DNA of 56,073 bases, taken from assembly GCA_029865985.1 (NCBI GenBank), contig JARXAF010000140.1, forward strand, positions 1 to 56,073, written 5' to 3'. Source of the stretch: Verrucomicrobiota bacterium (lineage in GTDB: Bacteria; Verrucomicrobiota; Verrucomicrobiia; Limisphaerales; UBA9464). The translations under genes and the position numbers were made by a program. The notes beneath the pieces are model-generated. The model had not been told where the DNA came from, searched no databases, and saw only the letters and a program-made list of their open reading frames with translations. This document shows positions 8,112 to 16,946 of the stretch, piece by piece (position 1 is the stretch's first letter; the number at the start of each line of letters is the position of its first letter).

Positions 8112-11100
8112 ATGATCGGGGCGCTGTGGACACTGAATTGGTTCAGTGCATGGCAACCCAAACCCATGGCCGGACTTTCCATGTCGCCCCTTCCGGGCAC
8201 CCGTGTCGTTCGACACGCCGGAGACACGCTGACGTTCATCTTGACCGCACCCGATGGTCACATCGGTGAGGGGTGGCAGGCACGACTCCGCACCAACGTC
8301 GGCCGGGCGGAACGGGTCCGCGAGGAAATCCTCCAATCGCACTTTGAGAAACTGCCTCTGGCCGGCGCGGCCTGGCGTGACTTGCCCCTGCAACCCACGG
8401 CCGACGGGCAGTGGTCCATCACTCTGTCCCTGACCGAAGTGGGGTATTTCAAGGCCAAGGCCTACGCCATTGATCCAAAGGGTTTCCAGCATTGGCCCGA
8501 TGGCGCCGACGTGGGTATCAGCATCCATCCGTCGTGGACCCGGACAGCCAATACCGTCTACTGCGCCTTCCCACGCATGTTCGGCGAGTGGTCCAAACAC
8601 CGCATCACCACCGCGGAAGACCACCATACACCCATTCTCAAAGCGTTGGATCAGGAGGGTTTCACTGTGATCCCCCCCAGCGGAACCCTGAGGTCGCTGA
8701 TCACTGAACTGCCCCACATTATCGACCGCCTCGGCTGCCGGATTCTCCACCTTCTGCCGGTGAGTCCGACTCCGACCACCTTCGCCCGTTTCGGTCGCTT
8801 CGGTTCTCCCTACGCACTCCAACACCTCACCCAAATCGATCCGGCCCTCATCGAGTTCGATCGGCGCACCACAGGCGTCGACCAGTTTCGAGAGTTGGCG
8901 GTGGAAATCCATTCGCGCGGAGCCAAGCTGATGCTGGATCTGGTCATCAACCACACCGGTTGGGGCAGCGCCGAATGGGAAGAACATCCGGAGTGGTTCA
9001 TCCGCAAACCCAATGGCGAATTCGAGTGCCCCGGAGCTTGGAACGTGGTCTGGGAAGATCTGGTCGAGATGGATCAGGGGCACGTGGCCCTCTGGGATTA
9101 TTTGGCCGACGCGTTTCTCATCTGGTGCCAACGGGGAGTCGATGGCTTCCGCTGCGACGCCGGCTACAAAATCCCTCCGCATGTCTGGCAGTTCATCACT
9201 GCGAAGGTGCGTCGGGAATTTCCAGATACCGTGTTTCTCTTGGAGGGATTGGGTGGGCCTTGGGATGCCACGGAAGCCTGCTTGGCGGAAGGGGGAATGC
9301 AATGGGCCTACAGCGAGCTCTTCCAGAACCACGGCTCCTTGGGAATCAGCGGGTATCTGGACCATCACCTCCGGGCCAGCAGTCGTTCGGGCACCCTGAT
9401 CCACTACAGCGAGACCCATGACAATTCGCGTTTGGCCGCCAATGGAGGCGTGCCGGGCCAACCGGCCACCCCAGAAGGCCGCCGGTGGTCCCTCTTCCGA
9501 AATCGGCTGGCCGCGTTGACCTCCATCCAAGGTGGATACGGTTTCACCAACGGAGTGGAATGGTGTGCCACCGAACAAATCAACGTCCACAGCAGCCGCG
9601 GGTTGGCTTGGGGTTCTCCCGATTCCATCGTGGCTGAATTGTCGGCCCTCAATCGCCTGATCAGCAATCATCCCTGCTTCTTCGATGGGGCGTTGCTGCA
9701 ACGTCTGAGTGAGCCTCAATCCGCCGTTTATGCTCTGAGGCGTGACTCCGCTGAAGGCCTCGACCAAGTCCTCGTGCTGGCCAACACGGAATTCGAGGAA
9801 GAGCGATCCATCGAATTGGCGCGGTCCGTCTGGGAAGAGTTGGGCCAGCCGAACATTGACCTGATGGGTTACTCGCCAGCTCCGAAGTGGCAATCGGTGC
9901 CATCTACCCCAGGGTCCGCTGACCAGCGAATCCGGATCACACTGGCTCCCGGGGCAACCCACTGCCTGACAAAATCCGTCACTCCGGTCGGGTTGTCTGG
10001 CGATTCCTATCGAGATGCCCGCCGCCGTGCCGACTGGGCTGCCCATTGCGAAGGGAGGGTCACCCGCGGGCAACCGAGATTGCCGATCGATTGGAAACAC
10101 TGCGCCGATTGGGTCGCCCGTGATCCCGAAGGGTATTTGGCAGCCATGCTTTGCGATACCCCCACTCAGGAAGGCGGTTCTGGAGCGTATCGCCCTGTCA
10201 TCGTCTGGAAACTGAGCGACCAGACACGCATCACCCTCGTCCCTATCGGACACTGGGTGCTCATCCGAGACACCCACCGCTTCCGCGTGCGAGCCAGTTT
10301 GGTGGAGGGTGGGCTTGGATTTCATGAGGAGTCCATCCCCACACTCGAGGACCACATTGCGGTCATCCCCCCTCGGAGCAGACGAGGCGACGTGGTTTTG
10401 GAACTCGAGCGCTATGCCCCGACCGATCCCAAGATCAGCGCCACCCTACGGTATCTGGATTCAACCCCGGCTGAACTGCCGTCCATTCCTCCGGATCCGG
10501 AGAATTCCACGGTCTTATTGACCAATGGTCGGGGCGGCATGGCCCGGATTTGTCTGGATCTGGGACGCATCCATTCCAAATACGACTGTGTCCTCGGCGC
10601 GAATCTCCACCCGGAGGTGCCGGTGGATCGGCACGTGATGGCCAAGCGCATCCGTGCCTGGGTCAATGCCGATGGCTTCATCTCGCCACTCGACGCATCC
10701 AATCTGGTCAATGTGGAGACCACTGCACCCACCCACTGGCGTTTCATCGCCAATGCCGGCGATGGTCGCAGTGTAGAAATCCGCGTGGTGGCTGACATGC
10801 TGGACGGCAAGAACACCACCGTCTTTCAGTTCGATCGCCCCACCTCGGCCGGTCACGATTCACGACTAGGAAAGCCTCTGCCTTCGACATGCGATGTGCG
10901 ACTGGTGGTCCGGGTCGATCTGGAAGACCGCAACTTTCATTGGGAAACCCATCTCAGTCCTGAAACCGAAGGACATTTTCTTCGCTCTACAAAGAGCCTG
11001 CACCGCAGCAAGAACAGCGAACTTTCGGAAGATGAAGTCCGTGGTTTTTCGTTTGAACCTGACCCGTCGCGCCGCGTGCAAGTGTCGGTGACTCAAGGTC

Positions 11101-12575
11101 GATTCCACCCGGCTGTGGAATGGTGCCGTGGCATTCCCCATCCGCTGGAATCCAGTCGTGGGATGAATGGCTCGGGCGACGCCTACAGCCCGGGCTGGTT
11201 TGAGATCCCACTCACTCCGGGGAACTCCTCCACCATCACCGTCTCCGCGGAAAGCGAAGAGGTTTCCAACGCTCAATTGGAGAGCTTCGTCCAGCGACGC
11301 CAGGGCGTTTTGGGCTGCAGCACGACCTGCGCCATGGAAACCCTGCTGCGTCGGTCCCTCACCAGCTTCGTGGTCCGACGTGCGGATTCCGTGAGCGTCA
11401 TCGCCGGTTACCCCTGGTTTCTGGATTGGGGTCGCGATTCATTGATCGCCGCCCGAGGTTTGATCGCCGCCGATCGGTTTGCCGAAGTCCGTCAATTGCT
11501 GGTCACCTTCGGTCGTTTCGAGGAGTTGGGAACCCTGCCGAATTCCATCCACGGCGAGAATGCCTCCAACCGCGAGACCAGCGACGCCTCGCTGTGGTAC
11601 GGCATCGTGGCCGAAGAACTGGCCGCCACCGATCCCTTAGGAGCAGAATCGGTCTTTGCATTGAACACCGGCGACCGCCAGAACCGGACCGTTCAAGACG
11701 TGCTCCGGTCCATTGCTTCCGGTTATCTCAAAGGAACTCCGCAGGGCATCCGCGTCGATCCCGACAGCGCGCTCGTCTGGAGCCCCAGCCACTTTACCTG
11801 GATGGATACCAACCATCCGGCTGGCACCCCCCGACAGGGCTATCCGGTGGAAATTCAGGTGCTGTGGATCCGCCTCCTTCGATTGCTGGATCGATTGGGA
11901 TGCCCGCCCGCCGAATCCGCCGAGGGATGGGGGCTGCTGGCTCAGCGTGCTGAAACCTCCTTCCACCAACGGTTCTGGATCGAAGAACTCGGCTGGTTCG
12001 CCGACTGCTTGCATTGCCACCAGGGTCAACCGGCTGCCACCGCCGTCCGGGACAATGCCCTCAGGAGCAATTGCCTGTTGGCCATCGCCCTCGATTTGGT
12101 GGTTGGAGTGAAGGCTCGGCGCACCGTCGAGGCTGCCCAGCGGTATCTCGTGGTACCTGGCGCACTTCGATCACTGGCCCCGTTGCCGGTTTATCCGCCG
12201 CTGCCCATTTGGCACCATGGACGGCTGCTCAACCATCCCGAGGAACCGTATTGGTCCGAATACGCCGGCGATGAAGACACCCGGCGCAAACCGGCTTATC
12301 ACAATGGAACGGCCTGGCTGTGGACCTTCCCCAGTTTCTGCGAAGCCCTCGTGAAGGCCTACGCCCAAAGCCCCGCAGCCATCCAAGCCGCTCGAGCCTA
12401 CCTGACCAGCGTGGATTCCCACTTGTTGCGCGGCTGTGTCGGGCAATTGCCAGAAATCCTGGATGGGGACGCCCCCCACCTGCCCCGTGGCTGTGACGCC
12501 CAGGCCTGGAGTGTCACCGAAGTGCTGCGAGTGTGGCGTTGGCTCAATAGCCTGCCGGCGGGTCTTGGCGAATAA
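8112..12575 (+). CDS. Bifunctional glycogen debranching enzyme (GH13 alpha-amylase fold + GH133 amylo-1,6-glucosidase)
   Basis: 1487 residues. The ATG at 8112 is supported by AGAGG six bases upstream. The N-terminal half is a GH13 barrel: region I LMLDLVINHT (about residue 276), region II GFRCDAG with nucleophile Asp349, region III FLLEGLGG, and region IV SETHDN. The C-terminal part is an (alpha/alpha)6 GH133 domain beginning around residue 1090, with AGYPWFLDWGRDS, NRETSDASLW (about 1155) and YHNGTAWLW (about 1395). This is the same order as the eukaryotic-type debranching enzyme: 4-alpha-glucanotransferase then 1,6-glucosidase. The large middle region (about 640-1080) is beta-rich and less recognisable. 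Likely cytoplasmic, completing glycogen breakdown; the actual split of activities is inferred. Confidence 0.88.
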   Translation: MIGALWTLNWFSAWQPKPMAGLSMSPLPGTRVVRHAGDTLTFILTAPDGHIGEGWQARLRTNVGRAERVREEILQSHFEKLPLAGAAWRDLPLQPTADGQWSITLSLTEVGYFKAKAYAIDPKGFQHWPDGADVGISIHPSWTRTANTVYCAFPRMFGEWSKHRITTAEDHHTPILKALDQEGFTVIPPSGTLRSLITELPHIIDRLGCRILHLLPVSPTPTTFARFGRFGSPYALQHLTQIDPALIEFDRRTTGVDQFRELAVEIHSRGAKLMLDLVINHTGWGSAEWEEHPEWFIRKPNGEFECPGAWNVVWEDLVEMDQGHVALWDYLADAFLIWCQRGVDGFRCDAGYKIPPHVWQFITAKVRREFPDTVFLLEGLGGPWDATEACLAEGGMQWAYSELFQNHGSLGISGYLDHHLRASSRSGTLIHYSETHDNSRLAANGGVPGQPATPEGRRWSLFRNRLAALTSIQGGYGFTNGVEWCATEQINVHSSRGLAWGSPDSIVAELSALNRLISNHPCFFDGALLQRLSEPQSAVYALRRDSAEGLDQVLVLANTEFEEERSIELARSVWEELGQPNIDLMGYSPAPKWQSVPSTPGSADQRIRITLAPGATHCLTKSVTPVGLSGDSYRDARRRADWAAHCEGRVTRGQPRLPIDWKHCADWVARDPEGYLAAMLCDTPTQEGGSGAYRPVIVWKLSDQTRITLVPIGHWVLIRDTHRFRVRASLVEGGLGFHEESIPTLEDHIAVIPPRSRRGDVVLELERYAPTDPKISATLRYLDSTPAELPSIPPDPENSTVLLTNGRGGMARICLDLGRIHSKYDCVLGANLHPEVPVDRHVMAKRIRAWVNADGFISPLDASNLVNVETTAPTHWRFIANAGDGRSVEIRVVADMLDGKNTTVFQFDRPTSAGHDSRLGKPLPSTCDVRLVVRVDLEDRNFHWETHLSPETEGHFLRSTKSLHRSKNSELSEDEVRGFSFEPDPSRRVQVSVTQGRFHPAVEWCRGIPHPLESSRGMNGSGDAYSPGWFEIPLTPGNSSTITVSAESEEVSNAQLESFVQRRQGVLGCSTTCAMETLLRRSLTSFVVRRADSVSVIAGYPWFLDWGRDSLIAARGLIAADRFAEVRQLLVTFGRFEELGTLPNSIHGENASNRETSDASLWYGIVAEELAATDPLGAESVFALNTGDRQNRTVQDVLRSIASGYLKGTPQGIRVDPDSALVWSPSHFTWMDTNHPAGTPRQGYPVEIQVLWIRLLRLLDRLGCPPAESAEGWGLLAQRAETSFHQRFWIEELGWFADCLHCHQGQPAATAVRDNALRSNCLLAIALDLVVGVKARRTVEAAQRYLVVPGALRSLAPLPVYPPLPIWHHGRLLNHPEEPYWSEYAGDEDTRRKPAYHNGTAWLWTFPSFCEALVKAYAQSPAAIQAARAYLTSVDSHLLRGCVGQLPEILDGDAPHLPRGCDAQAWSVTEVLRVWRWLNSLPAGLGE

Positions 12576-12698
12576 CTCCCACCCAGTAGAGCACTAACCA
12601 TTCGGTGAAATTGTAGGATTCCGAAAAGACACGGATTTGAAAAATTTGGGCTAAATCCTTCCCGAAGCCCTTGACGGTCTCCTAGGCTCCCCTCGCAC

Positions 12699-14561
12699 AT
12701 GCGATCGAGTTCGGCATTCGACAAACTTTTGGAGCGTTTGGTGGGCGGTTTGCTGCTGTTTACTGTGGCATGGCTGACCTTTTGGTTTGCCGGGGTGAAC
12801 CCTCGAGAAGCCGGCATCGGATTTGCCGCCATCGGTTTGGCTTGGTTGGTTTGGACGCTACGAATCTGGGTCGAGCCCTCCCACCGGTTCCTTCTGCCGC
12901 CCGTCACCTGGTCGGTCGCGATCTTCTTCTGCTACGCCGCCTGGAGAACCCACCAAGCCACTGTTCCATACTGGGCGCTTCAGGAGGTCTTCCTCATCGG
13001 ACTTTGTGCGGTGACCTTCTTCATCAGCTTGCACAATCTCCACCGGCAAGAGACGGCGGGATGGGTCGTGAACGGTCTTTTGCTCATCGGCCTCCTGTCG
13101 TCGGCATACGCCATCGTTCAATTCACCCAAAACTCCCAGAAGGTGCTCTGGGAAACACAGCCGCTGGTCTACTACAAACGCTACGGGGCCACGTTCGTAA
13201 ACCCCAATCACCTGGCGGCATTCTTGGTCATGCTCATGCCGCTGGCACTGTCTCATGCCTTCCTCGGACGAGGCGGAGCCGTCCAACGCATCATTGCTGG
13301 ATACGCGGCGCTGGTGATGCTCGGAGGCATCGCCGTCACCATGTCTCGCGGCGGTTGGCTGGGTGCCGGCGTGGCTGTCGCCACCTTTTCGCTCTGGCTG
13401 CTCCGGCGTCCGCAGTATCGCATCCCGATGGCCGCACTCATGGCGGTGCTTTGCATCGGCTCGATCACCTTTTTGATCCAGTCCGAAAAAGCCCGCGCAC
13501 GCATCGATGCGCTGACGACCTCTGGTAAAAAGGACAGCGGACTCTTCCGCGCATGGCTCTGGAAGCCCGCCTTGCAAATGTGGTCGGACCATCGATTGAA
13601 TGGGGTTGGCCCCGGCCAATTCGACACCCGCTTTCCGGCCTACCGGACTCCCACCACACCGCTCAGTCCCCAACATGTCCACAACGAGTACTTGGAACTC
13701 CTCGTGGAATACGGAGCCGTGGGTGCCGGCATCGTCGGCTTGGGTTTGGTGGCCTTTGGATACGGGCTTTACCGCACCTCCCGTCATGTCGAGCGGGGCT
13801 CCTCCGACCTCGGGGTCAAACAAAGCAACCGGACAGCCTTCTTCGCCGGAAGTGTGGCCGGCTTGGCGGGGCTCGGAGCGCACTGTTTTTTTGATTTCAA
13901 TTTGCACATCCCCGCCATCGCGGTGACCGCCTCCATCTTGTCGGGAATCCTGGTTTCCAACACCCGATTTGCCACGGAACGCTTCTGGATCAAGTCGTAC
14001 TTGCCCCTCCGGTTGGTGGCTACGGGTGTCATGGGCGGCCTCCTGTACTGGATGATCCCGCTCGGAGCCACAGCAGCGCGCGAAGACGCCCACCTCAAAC
14101 GCGCCGAGCGACGCTCCACTGTTGACGAACTGTTCTTCCAAGAACTAGCCCAAGCAGCCGCCCTCGCACCGGGGAACCCCATGACGCCCTATTGGTATGG
14201 CGAGGAAATGCGACGCCTGAGCTGGCAAGGCCTACCCGGTTGGGAAAAGCAGGCACAGGAAGCACTCTTGTGGCTGCAGAAGTCCTCCGCACTCGATCCG
14301 TTCAATGCCCGGACCCGGGTGGCCATGGGGCTGTGCCATCAATGGCTCGGCGATTTGAAGTCGGCCTCTGACTCCTTCGAGTCGGCATTGAAGCTGGGGC
14401 CCAACGACGTGGCCGTGCTCAACGCCCTCAGTTGGAACCTGATTGTGCGGGGAGATTCAGACCGGGCTCGGTTGCTGGTCGAGCAGTCGCTGAAGATCAA
14501 CCCCTGGGACAACTGGGAGGCGAAATCCTACGCGCAACGCCTGCAAACTGGGGCGCATTGA
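12699..14561 (+). CDS. O-antigen ligase/polymerase family membrane protein with C-terminal TPR region
   Basis: 620 residues. About 11-12 hydrophobic helices span residues 15-470, with the Wzy_C/O-antigen ligase signatures FVNPNHLAAFLVMLMPLALS, TMSRGGWLGA and GVGPGQF...HNEYLELLVEYGAVG. The last about 150 residues are soluble and TPR-like (ALLWLQKSSALDPFNARTRVAMG, SFESALKLGPNDVAVLNALSW). Members attach or polymerise glycan chains, or O-glycosylate proteins, at the periplasmic face of the inner membrane. TPR-tailed versions are common in Planctomycetes and Verrucomicrobia. The acceptor is unknown, and no glycosyltransferase cluster flanks the gene. Confidence 0.85.
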   Translation: MRSSSAFDKLLERLVGGLLLFTVAWLTFWFAGVNPREAGIGFAAIGLAWLVWTLRIWVEPSHRFLLPPVTWSVAIFFCYAAWRTHQATVPYWALQEVFLIGLCAVTFFISLHNLHRQETAGWVVNGLLLIGLLSSAYAIVQFTQNSQKVLWETQPLVYYKRYGATFVNPNHLAAFLVMLMPLALSHAFLGRGGAVQRIIAGYAALVMLGGIAVTMSRGGWLGAGVAVATFSLWLLRRPQYRIPMAALMAVLCIGSITFLIQSEKARARIDALTTSGKKDSGLFRAWLWKPALQMWSDHRLNGVGPGQFDTRFPAYRTPTTPLSPQHVHNEYLELLVEYGAVGAGIVGLGLVAFGYGLYRTSRHVERGSSDLGVKQSNRTAFFAGSVAGLAGLGAHCFFDFNLHIPAIAVTASILSGILVSNTRFATERFWIKSYLPLRLVATGVMGGLLYWMIPLGATAAREDAHLKRAERRSTVDELFFQELAQAAALAPGNPMTPYWYGEEMRRLSWQGLPGWEKQAQEALLWLQKSSALDPFNARTRVAMGLCHQWLGDLKSASDSFESALKLGPNDVAVLNALSWNLIVRGDSDRARLLVEQSLKINPWDNWEAKSYAQRLQTGAH

Positions 14562-14582
14562 TCCAAAAGCAATCAACGGCCG

Positions 14583-14608
14583 GATCTGATTTCCCGATCT
14601 GATTTCCC
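14583..14608. repeat. 13-base tandem direct repeat upstream of the HPr gene
   Basis: GATCTGATTTCCC occurs twice back to back at 14583-14595 and 14596-14608, followed by a partial third unit (GATT). It lies in the gap between the O-antigen-ligase gene and the HPr start at 14646. Confidence 0.75.
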
Positions 14609-14645
14609 GATTGGCAGATCTCCGGCAACAAAACACCCTCCTCTC

Positions 14646-14945
14646 ATGAGTTCGGCCGCCAACACTGGCGATAAAACCACCCTGTCCCGCGATGTAACGG
14701 TTCAAAACCGGCAGGGAATCCATGCTCGTCCGTCGGCCTCTTTCGTGAAGTTGGCGAGCCAATTCACTTGTGATGTCTTCATTGAAAAGGATGGGGAAAC
14801 CATCAATGGGAAGAGCATCATGGGCCTGCTCATGCTGGCTGCCGGTCCTGGGAGCAAATTGCGCATCGTCTGCACGGGTGCCGACTGTCATGCGGCCATG
14901 ACCCAACTGTGCGCGCTGGTGGATGCCAAGTTTGGTGAAGATTGA
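14646..14945 (+). CDS. ptsH: HPr family phosphocarrier protein
   Basis: 99 residues, slightly longer than a classical HPr (about 88) because of about 10 extra N-terminal residues. The PEP-dependent phosphorylation site is present (NRQGIHARPSASF, His26), and the regulatory serine site is intact (NGKSIMGLLMLAAGPGS, Ser57). No PTS enzyme I, enzyme II or HPr kinase gene lies in the window. It may act in regulatory phosphotransfer rather than in dedicated sugar uptake; that is inference. gatC starts 35 bases downstream on the same strand. Confidence 0.93.
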   Translation: MSSAANTGDKTTLSRDVTVQNRQGIHARPSASFVKLASQFTCDVFIEKDGETINGKSIMGLLMLAAGPGSKLRIVCTGADCHAAMTQLCALVDAKFGED

Positions 14946-14980
14946 ATTTTTCGCGAATCCGTAATCCGAGCCATCACCCC

Positions 14981-15262
14981 ATGTCCGACTTCAACATCCA
15001 ATACGTTGCCAATCTGGCCCGGGTTGCCCTCACCCCCGATGAGGAACAGCGCCTGGGCCAGCAGTTGACGAACATCCTCGGCTATATCGAGAAGCTCAAG
15101 GAAGTGGATGTCTCGCAGGTGGAACCCACAGCCCATGCGTTCCCACTGGTGAATGTCACGCGACCGGATGTGGTCACTGGTTCGCTGCCTCACGACGAAG
15201 CGATGCGGAACGCCCCCGCCAAGGCCGGCGGTTTGTTTGTGGTTCCCAAGGTGGTGGAATAG
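14981..15262 (+). CDS. gatC: Asp-tRNA(Asn)/Glu-tRNA(Gln) amidotransferase subunit C
   Basis: 93 residues, the normal GatC length, from the ATG at 14981 (MSDFNIQYVANLARVALT). The open frame extends to 14942, but the extra residues are not conserved in the family. Motifs include VANLARVALTPDE, LGYIEKLKEVDVSQVEPTAH and the C-terminal LPHDEAMRNAPAKAGGLFVVPKVVE. GatC stabilises GatA on GatB in the complex that amidates misacylated tRNAs. gatA and gatB are not adjacent here. Confidence 0.95.
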   Translation: MSDFNIQYVANLARVALTPDEEQRLGQQLTNILGYIEKLKEVDVSQVEPTAHAFPLVNVTRPDVVTGSLPHDEAMRNAPAKAGGLFVVPKVVE

Positions 15263-15359
15263 TCACTCGGTTGACGGGGCGGGCCCGATTCACCCACCGA
15301 ATCGCCGGGGAATATTTCAGTTTCCTTGCCTCAAAGCCTGAGCCCTTCCACCATCGCTC

Positions 15360-16943
15360 ATGGCAGACGCGAGCCCAGCCCACGAGGTCGATTCCGAGTT
15401 CTATCAACCGGCCTCCCGGTTCTTCCCAGCACACAGCCGAACGGCCCTGACCTACGACGACGTCACGCTGGCCACCCTGTACACGGAGATCCTCCCCAAA
15501 GAGAGCCAGATCGACACACGCCTGGCCGATGGACTGCACCTGAACATCCCTCTGGTGTCCGCCGACATGGACACGGTGACCGAAGCCCGCATGGCCATCG
15601 CCATGGCCCTCAACGGCGGACTCGGGCTCATCCACTACAACATGCCCGAGAAGGAGCAACTCTCGGAGGTGTCGCGCGTGAAGAACCACGTGCATGGGCT
15701 TATCCAGGATCCCATCCGTGTCCATCCCGAGCAGCACATTGGTGACGTCCTCGAGCTGATTGAGAAGAAGCGCTTCAGCTTCAGCACGTTCCCGGTCGTC
15801 GATGCCGTTGGAACCTTGCTCGGACTCCTACCGGGTCACGTCGTCAAGCCGCGTTACGCCCATCGGAAAGTCTCCGAGGCGCTCACCCCCCGAGCCCAGG
15901 TCCGTACCATCTCCGAGCGCGAGCTGGGAGCAGACCCCATCGCCCGCGCCGACCGTTTCTTCACCGAGAACCTTGGTATCCACAAGCTGCTCGTGGTGGA
16001 CGATCAAGACCGCCTCAAGGGTCTCTTCACTCTCAGCGACATCGAGCGGATCACCCAGGAAACCGGTGCGGCCCTGAAGCCGGCGCGGGATTCCCAATTC
16101 CGCCTGCTCTGCGGTGCGGCCCTTTCCACGATCCGCCGCAAGGACGGCAGCATCGACCGGGACCGAGTCATCGGTCATGTGGGAGCGCTCATCGATCGTG
16201 GTGTGGACTGCGTGGCCGTCTCCACGGCGCATGGGCACAGCCGCGGTGTCGGCGAGGTTGTGAAGCTCGTTCGCGATGCCTTCGCCCACCTGCCCATCAT
16301 TGCCGGCAACGTGACCAGCGCGGCCGGCGTCGAGTTCTTGGCCTCCAACGGGGCCAATGTGATCAAGGTGGGTCAAGGACCCGGTTCCATTTGCACCACC
16401 CGGGTGGTTGCCGGTGTCGGCATCCCCCAACTCACCGCCCTCTACGTCACATCCCGAGCGGCGGCCGCCTGTGGAGTCACCTTGCTGGCCGATGGTGGCA
16501 TCACCAAATCCGGTGACATCGTGAAGGCTCTGACGCTGGCACAAGGTGTGATTTGCGGAGGCATGTTCGCCGGATGCCCCGAGGCCCCAGGGCAAATCGT
16601 CGAAATCAACGGAAAGCTCTACAAACAATACCGCGGCATGGGCAGCCACGCGGCCATGAAAGCGGGATCCGCTGCCCGCTATGGGCACAGCGCAGACAGC
16701 ACGCGCAAGGCAGCGGCCGAAGGCATCGAGGCACTCAAGGAAGTGGCTGCATCGCTCGATTCCGTGGTGGGACAACTCATCGGTGGTATCCAATCCGGCA
16801 TGGGCTATTTGGGGGCTGCGAATTTGGCAAGCTTGCGGGAGCGGGCGCGGTACATCCAGGTGAGCCCGGCGGGTCAAAAGGAAGCCGCACCGCACGACGT
16901 CATCGAGGTGAAGACTTCCAGCAGCACCGGCGACAAGGCTTGA
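15360..16943 (+). CDS. guaB: Inosine-5'-monophosphate dehydrogenase
   Basis: 527 residues. IMP dehydrogenase oxidises IMP to XMP with NAD+, the committed step to GMP. The TIM-barrel core starts with ALTYDDVTL. Two CBS domains are inserted at about residues 110-230 (HIGDVLELI...[27 protein letters not shown]). The catalytic loop is [13 protein letters not shown] with Cys345, the IMP-binding stretch is [11 protein letters not shown], and the flap region is [13 protein letters not shown]. Length is a little above the usual 490 because of N- and C-terminal tails. The GH31 gene begins 3 bases after the stop, so the two are probably co-transcribed. Confidence 0.96.
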   Translation: MADASPAHEVDSEFYQPASRFFPAHSRTALTYDDVTLATLYTEILPKESQIDTRLADGLHLNIPLVSADMDTVTEARMAIAMALNGGLGLIHYNMPEKEQLSEVSRVKNHVHGLIQDPIRVHPEQHIGDVLELIEKKRFSFSTFPVVDAVGTLLGLLPGHVVKPRYAHRKVSEALTPRAQVRTISERELGADPIARADRFFTENLGIHKLLVVDDQDRLKGLFTLSDIERITQETGAALKPARDSQFRLLCGAALSTIRRKDGSIDRDRVIGHVGALIDRGVDCVAVSTAHGHSRGVGEVVKLVRDAFAHLPIIAGNVTSAAGVEFLASNGANVIKVGQGPGSICTTRVVAGVGIPQLTALYVTSRAAAACGVTLLADGGITKSGDIVKALTLAQGVICGGMFAGCPEAPGQIVEINGKLYKQYRGMGSHAAMKAGSAARYGHSADSTRKAAAEGIEALKEVAASLDSVVGQLIGGIQSGMGYLGAANLASLRERARYIQVSPAGQKEAAPHDVIEVKTSSSTGDKA

Positions 16944-16946
16944 GGC

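Noticed and set aside
8034..10355. Long minus-strand open frame (773 codons) opposite the debranching enzyme gene
   Set aside because: It is an antisense shadow of a GC-rich gene whose plus-strand product has clear GH13 motifs; the minus product has no recognisable domain.
12669..12690. TTGACG followed by TAGGCT before the O-antigen-ligase gene
   Set aside because: The two hexamers are only about six bases apart, far too close for a sigma-70 promoter.
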